DNA from: Eumeta japonica
Taxonomy: Eukaryota > Arthropoda > Insecta > Lepidoptera > Psychidae
Direction: 5' to 3'
Length of the DNA: 64,000 nt
NCBI GenBank assembly: GCA_005406025.1
Contig: BGZK01000708.1
Span: forward strand, 186,001 to 250,000
Both the position numbers and the translations under genes were made by a program. Of this stretch, positions 1-11,430 are shown piece by piece. The notes under the pieces were generated by a model. The model saw nothing but the letters and a program-made list of their open reading frames with translations. It was not told the origin of the DNA and made no database searches. Every line of letters begins with the position of its first letter. Within the stretch, counting starts at the first letter, position 1.

Positions 1-526
1 TTAATTTAAGCCCAGCAAAGCGGTCGGATAACGTATAGATCGTACTAAACTCACTTGTGTCACAGATTGATCATATCTTTCTATTTTATAAAATGCACCG
101 GTTTTTTAATAATACTAGAATATTTCATAATTTTATTCATAACAAATACAAATTGTAAACGATCAAATTGTAAAAATTGTGTTATGTTTCTTATTTTGAC
201 TTTATTTATTACTCTTTTTAATTTAATCATTTTTTTTCGTTAAGCGCAATCTGTTGTACGATATGTTTAAGGGCGGCAACCGCGTTTCATTTAATTTTTC
301 AAACAATAACTATAATTCAACAAATACTTAATTGCAGTAAGTAATTTCAACAATTTTGGAGCACTCATTCATTTAATTCTCGTAATAAACAAATAAGGAG
401 TACGGCATTACACAATGCACACTACTGATCAATGCGAAATATGACCTGTCGCTATCGGTGCACTAGCGCCAGTTGCCTTAATCACGTAATAAATAGTAAT
501 AAAACATATTTTCGGACACACACAGC
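1..526. other. AT-rich intergenic sequence
   Basis: I see no gene, RNA or recognisable repeat here. The 62-codon frame at 55-243 is low-complexity Phe/Ile/Leu-rich translation of AT-rich DNA and is not credible as a protein. Confidence 0.6.
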
Positions 527-668
527 ACCATCTGGTTCCAAAGTAGGCAACGAGGCTTGTAAGCCAAAACTTCAATTTTCGTTAAATAAATGTTTGTCTT
601 GTGCGGGAATCGAATCCACGCCCCCGGCGCACGAGCGTCACTACCGACCGCGCCGATCAGGCGGTCGC
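527..668 (-). repeat. tRNA-derived SINE fragment (lepidopteran type)
   Basis: Read on the minus strand, the element begins with a tRNA-like head. It has an A-box-like stretch (GCGCGGTCGGTAGTGACGC) and, about 35 bp on, a B-box-like GTGGATTCGATTCCC. This is followed by ACAAACATTTATTT and a body that ends near GGAACCAGATGG. The 'catctgg..ccaaagta..gcttgt' body and the tRNA head match, from memory, an abundant class of lepidopteran SINEs transcribed by RNA polymerase III. The body is shorter than usual, so an internal deletion is likely. No tRNA gene is intended: the head lacks a foldable cloverleaf and carries substitutions in the B box. Confidence 0.75.
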
Positions 669-2140
669 AGGTAAACTGAAGATCAATGTCTTTATATGCC
701 TAAGATTCTGTTTCTGTGCATGCATTTCAATGACGTAACGCAAATATGAAGTATGGAATGTCTCTATGATACCTTTTAAGGAAAACCGTGTTTAACTATT
801 AAAATATTCTTCGAACATTTTATATCTTACTATTATTGAGTTCCATCTTCTTAGAATATTTGTACTGAGAGATATTAAAGAATAAAATTGTAAGTGCGGT
901 ACTCTAATGTGTAAATTTTAGCCAATTCCCCTCAATATCCAGAATTTTATTGTCTAGAAGATAAAGTGAAATATACACCCCGCGATATTTACACGAGTGA
1001 AAATTGCCAGCAGCGTCGCCCTAGGGCGCCGGGGGCGGCGGGCGGCGGGAGGCGGGGCGGCGGGGAAGGCGATCATCGCCCCATCAGCCGCATCAATCTC
1101 CGCACTTACTCTCGTATAATTCTGGAATCAACCGAGAGATATCTCATACGACTTGATCGCGGCATCATGACAAGATTCCCGAATCAACCGATGGAATAAT
1201 CTATAACTCGAGGGTTTTAAGAAGGGGGTCTAAGTTCTTTTCGATCGTAAGCTCTTTTTTCATTTTCGAAGCCTTTAACGCTCGTAATTTATTGTACTTT
1301 ACCACTTAAAGATTTGCACTAACAGAGGAATGGTACTACCTCATCTTCCCTCAAATTTCGCAATTATTTTTGTTTAAAATATTGACATTTATAAAATAAA
1401 CTAAAAACCTCAAAAACGGATATCCACTACGACCGCATCGGGAACGGGAACGGTACTTTTTTAGAACCTGCAAAATGTTTAGTGATTTAAAAACGACAAT
1501 GATATGCTCACGGCGCCTTTGCCGCGACGGACACCTTGACCTGATTAGGGCAATTCACCGACTGAACTCTATAGCTCTACGTCGACGTGCGGGCCATTGT
1601 GCGTACAGAAAGATAACGTGCATACATCTTATTACAAAAATAATAATAACTTTACGTTACTATAAATATGTATTGAGTTCTTGAATTCGAATTCGTAAAA
1701 TTCAGCTAAACGCATATTAGTTTAAAACTAATATTGACCAATTGTAATTCTATTATTAATAAATTTTTTTTATTATAAAAATTGTATTTTAAAAATATTT
1801 GGATTATATTCGTTTGTCGTGTTCGGCAATGACTCTTGTTTAAACATTACAGTGAACCAACCGTCGAGGACTTCTCTCACGAGGAAACCCTGATTACGAA
1901 ATCACATGACGGGTCCAGTTGTGCTGTTGTCGAGCTATGAGCATACGATCGACTTCAGCTCGATGCTGACAAATGATTAGAAGGTCACTCGCGAGTATAC
2001 TATACTTGCAGCCGGTATCAATTTATGTATATTTTGCTAAATTGGCAATTTATATTTTGTTCACTATAAGTATCAAACTCATAAATAAAATCTAAAGTCG
2101 GCAATTAAAATCCAAGCGGCGTCGAAGTGTTTGTCGTTCA
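669..2140. other. Intergenic sequence with a CpG-rich island at about 1011-1110
   Basis: Mostly AT-rich. The island is a run of CGG/GGC triplets and is the only unusual base composition here. The frame running through it (966-1199) is Arg/Gly/Pro-rich because of the GC content and has no recognisable domain. I see no splice-flanked exon. It may be a regulatory island or a promoter-proximal segment. Confidence 0.4.
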
Positions 2141-2149
2141 CGATCATTT

Positions 2150-2345
2150 AATCTAAGAGAAATTTGGGACTGGGATGAGAATGGACAGTGAAGCCGGTGT
2201 CGATTTCGACATCGGAACTGGGATAAATAAGTACATAGACGTAATGTAGCCTAGGACAGGAGTCAGAGTCAAAAGCAGGACTTGGATCGGTCGAGGACGA
2301 GATTGAGGTCGAAAATGAGAACGGGAACAAGATCAAACGGGATCT
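2150..2345 (+). repeat. Purine-rich degenerate minisatellite tract
   Basis: The tract is built of loosely repeated ggatcgg / gagaacggg / gagattgag words with a purine-rich plus strand. Similar tracts occur at 35700-36000, 36340-36520 (opposite strand), 39040-39260 and 51100-51400. Two of those lead into Helitron-like 3' ends, so this one is probably the internal part of a truncated non-autonomous Helitron. No terminal hairpin is visible here. Confidence 0.5.
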
Positions 2346-5300
2346 GTGGCAAAAATTTACATCACTTCTTACTTTATATGAATTCTTATCCAAAAAATGT
2401 GACGGACTGTAAGGACTCGAGTGGAGAAATAAAGGAATCCTTGCTTCGTTCACTGTTTATTAAAATTGTTATTGAGTCTGCACTAATCAGTTGACGCGAC
2501 AGTCGTAGGCGAGTGTAACATTAAATCTCCCTATAACGATTTTTTGGAAAACGTAACGGCTTATTCTTAATATATTTTTAGGATAAAAAAGGTTTTATCC
2601 AACATTTGTAGAAAAATCGTTCAAGCACGCTTACGATCGCGTAAGGCGGATTAAGTGAGCGTAAGGAATGTCCGAGTACGCCCGCCGGCGCCGGAAACAT
2701 GCCGCGCGGTCGCAGTTTCCGGCCTTCCGTCCGTGAGGCCCCCTGCCGGCCGCCGGTCGACTTATTGTCGTAACATATTAAAGTATGAACGGGGATTCCC
2801 TCGGCCCGTGCCGTTCGGCTGGCGGCGATGTATCGAACCCAAGTCGTTTATGGCTTTTTTATCCTTTCTACATTTATGCGTTTACGTCATCATCCACAAG
2901 TAAATAATTGAACGCACAAATCGATGAAATAAAAATTTGTCACCTTATTGTATCCACGCAAATGCGTATTAATATTACACATAAATATGTATTTAGAAAC
3001 ATTTCGTATAATGTTGTTAATTTTCAATAAAATTGTCCAGTAATAAGCTCACGCACCGACGAAGAATTTATACTAATAAATTAACATGGCTTCTTACGCA
3101 AGAATTTTAATACCTATTCCTATTAAATACAACTATTTTCAACTAAACATGATAATCGAAAAACAATGAAAACGCCTCAAAAAGTCAACAAATAAATTGT
3201 GAACGTACACCGTCCTTTTTAAAACTCCGTACACTCGGTAAGAAAACGAAGGCCTTATCCGGTCACTCTCGCATCCGCCTGTCCTTCGCAGTCTATTTTC
3301 TCCGCATCTCCTAAACGAAGGAAAGTCACTATTTTGCTCATGCACAGAGTAAAGTGGCTCGATCGCGCACGCGCAGCGTCACTAAACGAAGTCTGGCTAC
3401 GGGTACGGACATATTTGAGCCACATTTGAAAGAAGTAATAGGTAATGCACTGCGCTCTCCGTGCCGACTTGACTCGCACGTGGCCAATTTCTTAATCTGG
3501 TTTTAAAGTCCTTAATTTTAAAGTGTTTCGAGGCTCTCGAGGTCGGGTGTGGTCACAGCCTGACGTCACACGGTCGCCACATCTCGCCCTATATTCATAG
3601 AATTATCATGCGTCATAAACGGGCGGTTCGCACGATTTTCAGTTTAATTTTTTGTCCTGAGTGAATATCACCTACATAGAACTGATGCTAGAACATTCCA
3701 TCTGGTTAAAGAAAAGGATGTCCATAAGTCGGATATTATCATGAAAAAATTCTCTATGTAATATTTTTTATTCAACTGATAAAAATTTATTTGAAATGAA
3801 TGCCAGAGCATTCTCTACAGATATTGAAGATAATCTAAGCAAAATCGGTTGCTTACGTCTTGGGAAATTGCCTTATGTGCAAAAAAATACAGAAGAATTG
3901 AGACTTTTTTTATTCAAATCGATTAAAATCACTTTACTCTGATTTTCATATTTGTCATCACACTGAGTGTATAGCCTTGTAATAGTTATGGAATTGGCTA
4001 TTAAATTATTTTATAACTTGGCTGAAGTAACAATTTCGTTTCATCTATGAGGAATAACTCTAGCTGGAATATAAAATTGGGGAAAACGAAATCATTCGCC
4101 TAAAAATTACTAGATAAGGATCTGTTAAATAAAAAAAAAAAATCATTCTCATTCGATAAAAATGGCCAGTCGCCAGGGACGGGAATCCCATTAAACCTAA
4201 GCGAAGCACTCGCTAAAGAAGGGTTTTAGGTTCAGATAAACGCTCAAACTTCCCAGAGATCGCCAAGCAAAGGGATCGAGTTCGGGCGAGGACCGGGGCG
4301 CGTTCCGCGGGCGTCGGCGTAAACACCGGCATTTTACCTGCCAGATAAATAGGGCCATTTGTTTGCTCTTTGGGGCTGACGCGTTCGGAATAGACTGACT
4401 GATGTCTAGATTTCGGAAAGTTTCGCTGTTTACAAGCACTCAGTTTCATTTTGACCGTATAGAGTTACGTGCCTACGACAATTTTTTTGTATTCGTATAA
4501 AACCCACCCACTGAGATAAGTAAATCAATAAATTTTGTTAAGCTCATGGTAAAAATAGTGATATGATTGATACTGGTAATTTAGATTAAGATCTAAATAT
4601 ATATATAGATATAGATTTTGTACACCGTAAAGTGTGGTAACTGTTTTCGTAGACCACAGATTAAGAGATTCGCGGCAAAATCGAAAGGTTATAAGTTCGC
4701 TTACTGCTCGAGCAACATACAATACAACTGAGTACTGTAAATTAATTGTACTTCGTTGTCTGGGAGTTCAACCTGTTTTCATGGCGTGTGATTTCCTTAT
4801 TTGAAAACATTCGTGGATAAATTCTTAAGTTTGTTCCGATAAACGTACCTATTTTAAGTTAGGATAGATCGTTAGGAATTCCACTGTAGTCAGGTTCCAT
4901 AACATATAGAAATGAACTTTCGTTTATAAAGATTTACAATTTTTATGAACAAAATTCGTATGTTTTTATTTAATCCACAAGTCTATATTATAAGCAAACC
5001 ATTCGTATAAGGCTATAGTATTTTATATAGTACATAGTATGTACTTATATATAGTATTTTTATAAAAATGTTTATGTTGTCGGGTGGAATCAATATTCAG
5101 CATTATCTATTTGCGGTCTTTTAAAGTCGTGAAATATGTGCTCTGTACCATATATAAAAGTAGGATTTGTCTTTTAAATTACACCCCTAGTCACAATTCC
5201 TGAAACAGACCCTTGCAGCTTGTGGATGGACACATAATTAAAACGAAGTTTCTATTTTTTTCTCTCTATCTATGAGAGTCTTGAAATTCTGGTATGAAGA

Positions 5301-5817
5301 TGAGATTGGAAGGTCTGCTATACTTCAGTGAAGGTAATAATCACACTTTCTCCGTTTAAATGCGAAAAACTTTGTTTTATTATAGTATCGTTACTCTCGT
5401 TAACGCTTAAAAGTGTTATTAATTGGATTTAATTGGTCAGGTCTTATATCGTCAATGCCATTTATTAGACTAATACTCACTTGATCTAATCTAAATCTAA
5501 ATATGAATACATATATAAAATGCTAGTGTTCGTTTGTAAAGACAGGGTTTTCTCTATCACCACCAATTCCAATCAACTTCTCGTTGGGGTGGTAAGCACC
5601 CCTTGGTCTCACGGGGAGAGTAAGGGAGTTTGATTGTGGTGGGTGGAAGTGGATGGTTGTGGGTGGCAAAAATGTGAAAAAATATATATCTATCCTTTTC
5701 TAACTTGAATAACTTCTGGAAATGATCTAGAAAACTTCAAAATGTGTGCAACTGTTAAAAACAGTCCGGAATGTCTAGAAGGTTCTAAAAATTTTCTAAT
5801 AAAAGAAAAAGTGATTA
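2346..5817. other. Intergenic sequence with CpG-rich islands at 2640-2860, 3230-3600 and 4200-4400
   Basis: There are three short islands rich in CpG, separated by AT-rich DNA. The frames across them (2655-2903, 3255-3479, 4197-4449) are Arg/Pro-rich and lack motifs; two overlapping frames at 4200 are both open, which argues for base composition rather than coding. A hexamer inverted repeat GGGGTG-gtaag-CACCCC sits at about 5586-5602. The islands are candidates for regulatory DNA. Confidence 0.4.
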
Positions 5818-5821
5818 GTAT

Positions 5822-6060
5822 TTGGATTCCGGTGCGAGTGTGCATATAACGCCGAAAGTAAACAGTATTCAGAACACATCGAAAGATGCGAGTATAAAGG
5901 AGATTACAGCGGCTAATGGAGGTGTAATGCCTGTGTTATACTCGGGTGATGTTGATATTGATACAATCACGACGAAAAACAAAAATTCTACCACAGTAAA
6001 GGACGTGTTATGTGTGCCGAGTGTTGCTACGAACTTAATACCAGTGAGTAAATTGAATTA
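5822..6060 (+). pseudogene. copia protease remnant
   Basis: About 79 codons are open from a TTG codon. The first residues read L-DSGAS-VHITP, the aspartic protease active-site motif of copia polyproteins, and the segment ends in DVLCVPSVATNLIPVSKLN, the usual end of this domain. There is no start methionine because in the intact element this is internal to the polyprotein. A stop follows at 6061, after which the reading continues in another frame. Confidence 0.9.
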
Positions 6061-6199
6061 AAATAGAAACAGAAAATATTCAGAAAAATTTTTGCTATAT
6101 CTATAACGGTAGAAAACTGGTTGGAGATACCAGATTAGTTGATAATGTTAACAAACCTAATGTAGAAAATAAACACGACTGTTTGTTTACGGTATCTCA

Positions 6200-6880
6200 A
6201 AGTGTGAAAAGCGAATTATGGCATCGAAAATGACTCACTTGAATAGCAGTGACCTTAATAAAATGAAAGAAGGTGCAGTTGTGGGTGTAGATTTCAAGGA
6301 CAAAGCAGTTATAGATAAAAATACATGTGTTGTGTATTGTCAAGGGAAACAGTAACGATTATCATTCAACCATTCATTCATGCAGACGTGTGCTGACCCG
6401 TGGAGGTGACTTCAATTGTTGGGTGCAGATATTTTTTTAATTTTGTTGACGACCACACACGCATGACTTTATTTATTTTTTGAAGGCCAAGAACCAAGTG
6501 TTTAAATATTGTAAGGAATTCAAAGTTTTAGTTTAGAATCAACAGAATAAAATAATTCAAAATATTTCGAACTGATAATGGTCTGGTGTTCTGTAATGCA
6601 TTGTTTAACAGTTACTTGGCTGAAGCTGATATTCATTCATAATTCACCTCAGAACAAAATGCAATTAATAAAAGTTTGGAGGAAAGGGCTCGTTACGTGT
6701 TGATTGATGCTGGACTAGACAAAGGTTTTTGGGCTGAGGCCATAAATACAGCTGTTTATCTTAGGAATAGGTCGCCAGCATCAGAATTACAAGACATGAC
6801 ACCGTTTGAATTCTGGACTAATAGAAAAACAGATCTTAGTCACATCCGGGTTTTAGGGAGTCAGGTCATGGTACCCTAAC
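6200..6880 (+). pseudogene. copia GAG-pre-integrase and integrase remnant
   Basis: Pieces in different frames align in order with copia integrase. They are a pre-integrase piece with LWHRKMTHLN (about 6217-6245), a core piece with DDHTR and IYFLKAKNQVFKY (about 6445-6515), FRTDNG at 6565-6582, and a C-terminal piece (6676-6879) with GFWAEAINTAVYLRNRSP and PFEFW. The catalytic Asp of TDNG is visible. The region where the catalytic Glu should lie, between 6582 and 6676, is short and frameshifted, so it is probably deleted. Non-functional. Confidence 0.88.
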
Positions 6881-6889
6881 TCAAAGGAA

Positions 6890-7360
6890 AATTGATTTGA
6901 GTGGGATATTAATTTTAAACCACATATTCTACTTAGTTATGCTGAAAACATCAAAGGGTATAGGATTTACGACCCAAATAAGAAGTGTGTGTTTGTGAGC
7001 AGGGATGTTATAATCCAAGAAGATATGAAGAGTAACATAGATGATAAGACATCAGTTTCAGTGAGAGAAATCTCAGAAACGCTAAAAGTTAAGAGTGAAA
7101 TAGATGAATCTGTCGATACAGTCACTAGTAGAGAACTTAAAAATAATACTGACCAGACGGATAATACTGACCAGGCTAATAACTCTATACTTCAGAATGT
7201 AGATGAGATTCCACCCCCAGAAGAAACAAAGAGGATCAGGAGGCCACCACAGCGTTATGGTTTCCCAAGCTTGAGCATGCCGTTGAATGCTGAGAATCGA
7301 ACTGATCCAGTTAGTGTCAAACAAGCTCTACGAGGCCCTGAAAAAGACAATTAGATTGCT
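6890..7360 (+). pseudogene. copia integrase-RT linker remnant
   Basis: The frame at 6989-7354 starts with the typical copia phrase MFVSRDV(I)I and continues through an acidic, Ser/Thr/Asp-rich linker. It ends in RRPPQRYGFPS followed by SVKQALRGPEK, the usual lead-in to the reverse transcriptase. It sits between the integrase and RT pieces of the same element, in the expected order. A stop at 7355 separates it from the RT. Confidence 0.85.
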
Positions 7361-8290
7361 GCGATGGAAGAGGAACTTCAAGCATTCAAAGAGAATAAAG
7401 CCTGGGTAGTGGTGAGTGAAGTGTCTCAAGGAAATACTTTAGTTCAATGTAAATAAGTTTATAAAAGAAAATTAGGAAGTGATAGTAGTGTTCGATATCG
7501 TGCTCATCTAGTGGCAAAGGGTTTCACCCTTAAAATCAAAAATATCTTTACTTCGTAGGTAATGAAATTACACTTGAAATACGTCATTAATAAATTCGTT
7601 TTGACATTACCGCCCATTCCAAATGCTGATTCACGAAGAGAAGAATGGGCAAGAAACTCAGGAATAGACTATGACGAGACAGTCTCACCTGTAGTGCATC
7701 ACCGTACCTTAAGATTGTTATTTGCACTTTCTATAGAATTACATTTAAATGTTAATAACTTAGATATTAAAACTGTATTTTTTAATTGCATTTTGAAAGA
7801 GGATATTTAGAAGTTGTTTTAGATAGTAATAATAGCAGAAAAATCTTTAAATTAAATAATGCTATTTACTGATTGAAACAGTCGTGAAGATCGTGGTATG
7901 AAAAAGTTGATCAGTATTTGACAGAATTAGGCTTCGAAAGAAGTCATTGTGTATTTATAAAATTTCATGATAATATTACTGTTATTATTGCTTTGTATGT
8001 GGACGATTTCTTTGTGTATTCAAATTGTATAGTAGAGACAGATATTTAATTTCAGTATTGAATTCTTTTCAAATTAAAGATCTTGGACAGGTAAAGCAAT
8101 GCTTGGAAATGAAAGTAAATATTTATAGTAAAAATAGTATTTGTATCTTAGATCAGGACCAATACGTTGTTAAATTTAACATGCGAAATTGCAAAGAGGC
8201 TTGTATACCTATAGAGTCAAAACTAAATATTGATAAAAATGATAATGATAATGATACTCATATTCCATATCAACAGTTAATAGGCAGCCT
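7361..8290 (+). pseudogene. copia reverse transcriptase remnant
   Basis: The reverse transcriptase begins around 'AMEEELQAFKENKAWVVV' (7362-7410) and continues to YRAHLVAKGF at about 7496-7525. It is interrupted by an inserted repeat, then resumes with YDETVSPVVHHRTLRLLFALS and LDIKTVFFNCILKED. The catalytic box YVDD is at 7996-8007 and QDQYVVKFNMRN follows in the 8025-8297 frame. Several stops and frame changes (7803, 7870-8030) prevent expression. Confidence 0.9.
7528..7660 (+). repeat. Repeat inserted inside the copia RT
   Basis: Copia homology stops after VAKGF and resumes at GIDYDETVSP. The intervening ~130 bp is unrelated to copia. Its parts 'aaatatctttacttc', 'cgcccattcc', 'gctgattcacgaagag' and 'gggcaagaaactcagg' resemble, from memory, the conserved tail of a very common lepidopteran interspersed repeat (a non-LTR or SINE 3' end). 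It must be younger than the copia insertion. I see no target-site duplication with certainty. Confidence 0.65.
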
Positions 8291-8891
8291 TATGTAATTG
8301 GCTGTGTTAACAAGACCTGACATAGCTTTTAGTGATAGTTTTTTAAGTCAATTTAATTGTTGTCACACTAGCACTCATTGGGATTATGTTAAACACATTC
8401 TCAGGTATATAAAGAAGACTAAAAATTATTGCATAAGGTATGTAAAAATTAACTTAAAATTGCTGGGATTTGCTGATGCCGACTGGGCTAATAGTGGTAT
8501 TGACAGTAAATCATATACAGGGTTATAGCTTTATGATGTCAGGGGGTGTCATAACATGGGAAAACCGAAAACAAACAATTGTGGCTCTTTCGAGTATGGA
8601 AGTAGAATACATGTCAATGCCAGAGTCATGTAAAGTGTCCATGTATTTGAGGGTATTGTTGTCTGAAGTCACTAATCAAGATGTGTGTCCTATGTATACA
8701 ATAATAGTTTAAGTGCTCAAAAATTTATTGTTAATCATGCCATACATAGAAAAGGTAAATATATAAACATCTGTTATAATTCTATAAGGCATTCTGTCAG
8801 TAATAATGTTATAAATATTAAATATTTGTGTACTAATGGCATGCCAGCTGATGTTTCCACAAAAGCACTTGGTGTAACAAAACATTACTAA
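8291..8891 (+). pseudogene. copia RNase H remnant
   Basis: This continues from the RT with AVLTRPDIAF and HWDYVKHILRYIKKTKNYCI. The RNase H domain follows: GFADADWANSGIDSKSYTG (about 8466-8524) has the catalytic Asp pair region of copia RNase H. FMMSGGVITWENRKQTIVA and LSSMEVEYM lie in the next frame, and the end reads GMPADVSTKALG (about 8841-8875), typical of the polyprotein C-terminus. Three overlapping frames are needed to read it, so at least two indels occurred. Confidence 0.9.
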
Positions 8892-8928
8892 TGTATTGAA
8901 GCCTTGGAACTTTCACGGTTTCATATGA

Positions 8929-9143
8929 TGTAGTAGGGGTGTTAAAATTGATAGTTGAATACATTAAATGAAACTAGTAACGCCATCTATTGACAATATT
9001 ATGTACTAAATGCCTGATTACTCAATTTAATAATACATATATATTTTTGACGATAGACTGTTTTTGTAATCTGCTTATTCTTAAAATGAATACATAGTTC
9101 TTTGATAGCCACAGTTGAAGCAACTTGTTTTATTTTCTAATAG
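8929..9143 (+). repeat. copia polypurine tract and 3' LTR
   Basis: A purine tract gtagtagggg (8930-8939) directly precedes TGTTAAAATTG at 8940. That is the TG start expected of an LTR just after the RNase H end. The LTR runs for roughly 200 bp of AT-rich sequence; its right edge (about 9143) is uncertain because there is no second LTR to compare. Confidence 0.6.
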
Positions 9144-9232
9144 TGTATGAACCGAAATTCAGTGACTTCGTCACTAAGTAATAATAATCAACAGATTAAT
9201 TTTATCTAACTTTATTACATTACATATACACA

Positions 9233-11280
9233 ATGCCAAGGCGTAGAAAAGTATAAACAAAACCTCAAAGTGGATTCAAAAAGAAGAAAAGTAGCATGTT
9301 GTACTGAAATAGAAGAACAACATCCAAATATTGGCATTAAAAAATGATGATTTATCATGCGACTATTATAATGCGAGGAAATCTAAAAGCAAAACTGCTG
9401 GTTTCCGCTGTTCGACTGATAAAGTCAATTTACCAGCATTAGATGTATCACGGCCACAGTTACTCGCATATATGAATGGAAAAACACTAGATTCCAAACA
9501 TTTTCTACAAAATATAGGTAGATACAACGGCTATTTGCAAAAGTCTTCATTTAGAGCTTCATTAATATGCCACGAAAAGAATTTAAGCCCAGTTTTTAAG
9601 GTTCAAAGCAAAACTTATCTCCGAGTAGGTTCACTTCTGCCGATGTCCAATGAAACTCCAAAATTTCTTCAAGAATACTTCATTGATAATGAAGAACTTG
9701 AAACAGATCAATGTTGCTCTCACATTCAGGTACTACAACGAGATATTATTCAAAAATTACAGCGTCTACTTCATAATCACAACAACTAATCAATGTGTTT
9801 AAGACTTCTCTAGACCAAATGGTTGCAGATAATTATAAAATCGCCCTTCGAGCAGATAAAAGACTAGCCGGTCAACACGTACGAAGATTGAATGCGCCTC
9901 AAACGAACGAAGTTGCCGTAGTAATTGTTGTTAACGAATGTAATCGTCGTGATGTTATTCAACGGCCAAGTGATAAATTGCAACGTATTTCTAAACACAT
10001 CGCAGTTATGATGCACAACAGTACCCGGGTAACATTTTTGGTAAGGTGAGGATGGTTATCACTTCCATATTCAATAAATCGATCCAGCTACAGGTGTCGA
10101 AACTAACAAAAAATATGCAATTTTATGCTTATCGAATTATGACTAGAAATGGTGAATATAACCATTTTTTAAATTGTCGGCAGTTATTTCAATTTATTGT
10201 AGATATGTATGCTAAAATTGAGACGGATTACAATTTATTCGCCATAATCAACGAAGTTGCGTTCGGATGAATACATCCATTTAGAGATGCTATGATAACT
10301 GATAGAAACGTCGATAACATGGCAAAATTGGTCATCTTGTCATCTACGTTTACTGGAAGTCCACGTCACATGCATGAATATACTCAAGATGCGATCACTT
10401 ATGTCAGAAAACACGGCCGACCAGGTTCATTTACAATATTTGCATGTAATTCTTCATAGACAGACAGCTAGCGATCGATATGATATCGTTGACCGAGTTT
10501 TTCGTCAAAAAAAAATCAAATATATAAGATGCCATCGTGAAAAATAAAATATTTGGTACTGTTATTTGCTGGATGTTTTCATTTGAATGGTAGAAACGAG
10601 GACTGCCACATTCTCACAACTTAATTTGGTTTCAAAATAAAATTCAACCGAATCAAATAGATGATATCATGAAATCTGAGTTTCCAAGAAGATCATGACC
10701 ATTATAGTATAATCGTAAAAAAATGGTTCATGGCCCGTGTGGTGAACTAAATAGAAGTTCTCCGAGCATGGAAGATGATGCACATGAAAAATGTACGAAA
10801 CGTTATTCGAAGCCATTTTTGAACAAAACAGTCACAAGCGAAGACGGATATCCGAAATACAGACGTCGATCACCAGAACAAGGCGGATTTGCGGCTAAAA
10901 TTAAAATACGAGGTAACTAAGAAGTTCAGGTTAACAATCAATGCGTGTGTCCATATAATCCACTTTTACCTAAAATGTTCAACGCCCATTTCAATGTTGA
11001 ATACTGCAGTTCTGTAAAATCGATAAAGTATGTATGCAAATATATTTATAAAGACAGTGATAAGGCTGCTTTACGGCAACTAAAGAAAACCAGAATGATA
11101 GTACAGTATCAAATGGGTCCATACATTAACACCATCGAAGGGATTTAGCGAATTTTAAATTTTCCAATACACGATCGAGATCCGCCGGTTCTTCATTTAT
11201 CCATCCGCTTAGAAATTGGACAACGTGTATTTTACACTACAGATACGGCACTAAAAGTTGTCCAAAATTATTTCCATTTG
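9233..11280 (+). pseudogene. Helitron N-terminal and Rep (HUH nuclease) remnant
   Basis: The Rep protein nicks and religates DNA during rolling-circle transposition. Visible are a Helitron-like N-terminal domain with VGSLLPMSNETPKFLQEYF (9627-9683), then RADKRLAGQHVRRLNAPQTNEVAVV, then FYAYRIMTRNGEYNHFLNCRQLF, VDMYAKIETD and HGRPGSFTIF. Next is GLPHSHNLIWF, whose HSH (10609-10617) is the metal-binding HUH motif. After it come VHGPCGELNRSSP, KCTKRY, PYNPLLPKMFNAHFNVEYC and SIKYVCKYIYKDSD, the tyrosine region. Several stops and frame shifts break it. Known from the family: intact proteins are over 1000 residues with a C-terminal helicase. Confidence 0.9.
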
Positions 11281-11397
11281 TTAATTAATTTATTTATTTG
11301 ATATACTCTATATACTCAATATTTAGATAAAAATCTATAATATTTACGTTAGAAATGAATCCTTAAATATTTTTATACTATTAAACATGCGATGTGT

Positions 11398-11430
11398 TTT
11401 AACCCGAGCAACGCCGAGTTTCGCGGCTAG
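11398..11430 (+). repeat. Helitron 3' terminal hairpin and CTAG end
   Basis: The sequence AACCCGAGCAACGCCGAG followed by TTTCGCGGCTAG has a short GC-rich imperfect hairpin and ends in CTAG before a T. That is the CTRR-T terminus typical of Helitrons. It lies on the same strand as the Rep remnant. Confidence 0.75.

Larger units (their letters stand above)
5818..9143 (+). mobile_element. Ty1/copia LTR retrotransposon relic, 5' truncated
   Basis: Remnants lie in the copia order: protease, GAG-pre-integrase, integrase, reverse transcriptase, RNase H, polypurine tract, 3' LTR. This order (integrase before RT) defines Ty1/copia. The element lacks gag and the 5' LTR; the sequence upstream of 5818 does not match the LTR. 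Many frameshifts and stops break the polyprotein. A separate repeat is inserted in the RT (about 7528-7660). The element is dead and old, inserted in the plus direction directly upstream of the Helitron at 9233. Confidence 0.93.
9233..11430 (+). mobile_element. Helitron (rolling-circle transposon) relic lacking helicase
   Basis: A broken Rep-type open frame spans 9233-11280. It is followed within 150 bp by a Helitron-style 3' end (hairpin-forming GC segment then CTAG, 11400-11430). In an intact element a long SF1 helicase (RepHel) would follow the Rep domain; none is visible, so it was lost by internal deletion. Frames at 9331-9789, 9795-10049, 10046-10270, 10723-10920 and 10945-11148 are consecutive pieces of one protein. 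The 5' TC end is not clear. Confidence 0.9.

Noticed and set aside
55..243. 62-codon frame with hydrophobic segments, as a membrane peptide
   Set aside because: Phe/Ile/Leu-rich composition is the expected result of translating AT-rich DNA.
601..668. tRNA gene
   Set aside because: The B-box-like GGATTCGATTCCC on the minus strand is embedded in a known SINE-like body; no complete cloverleaf, anticodon arm or terminator is seen.
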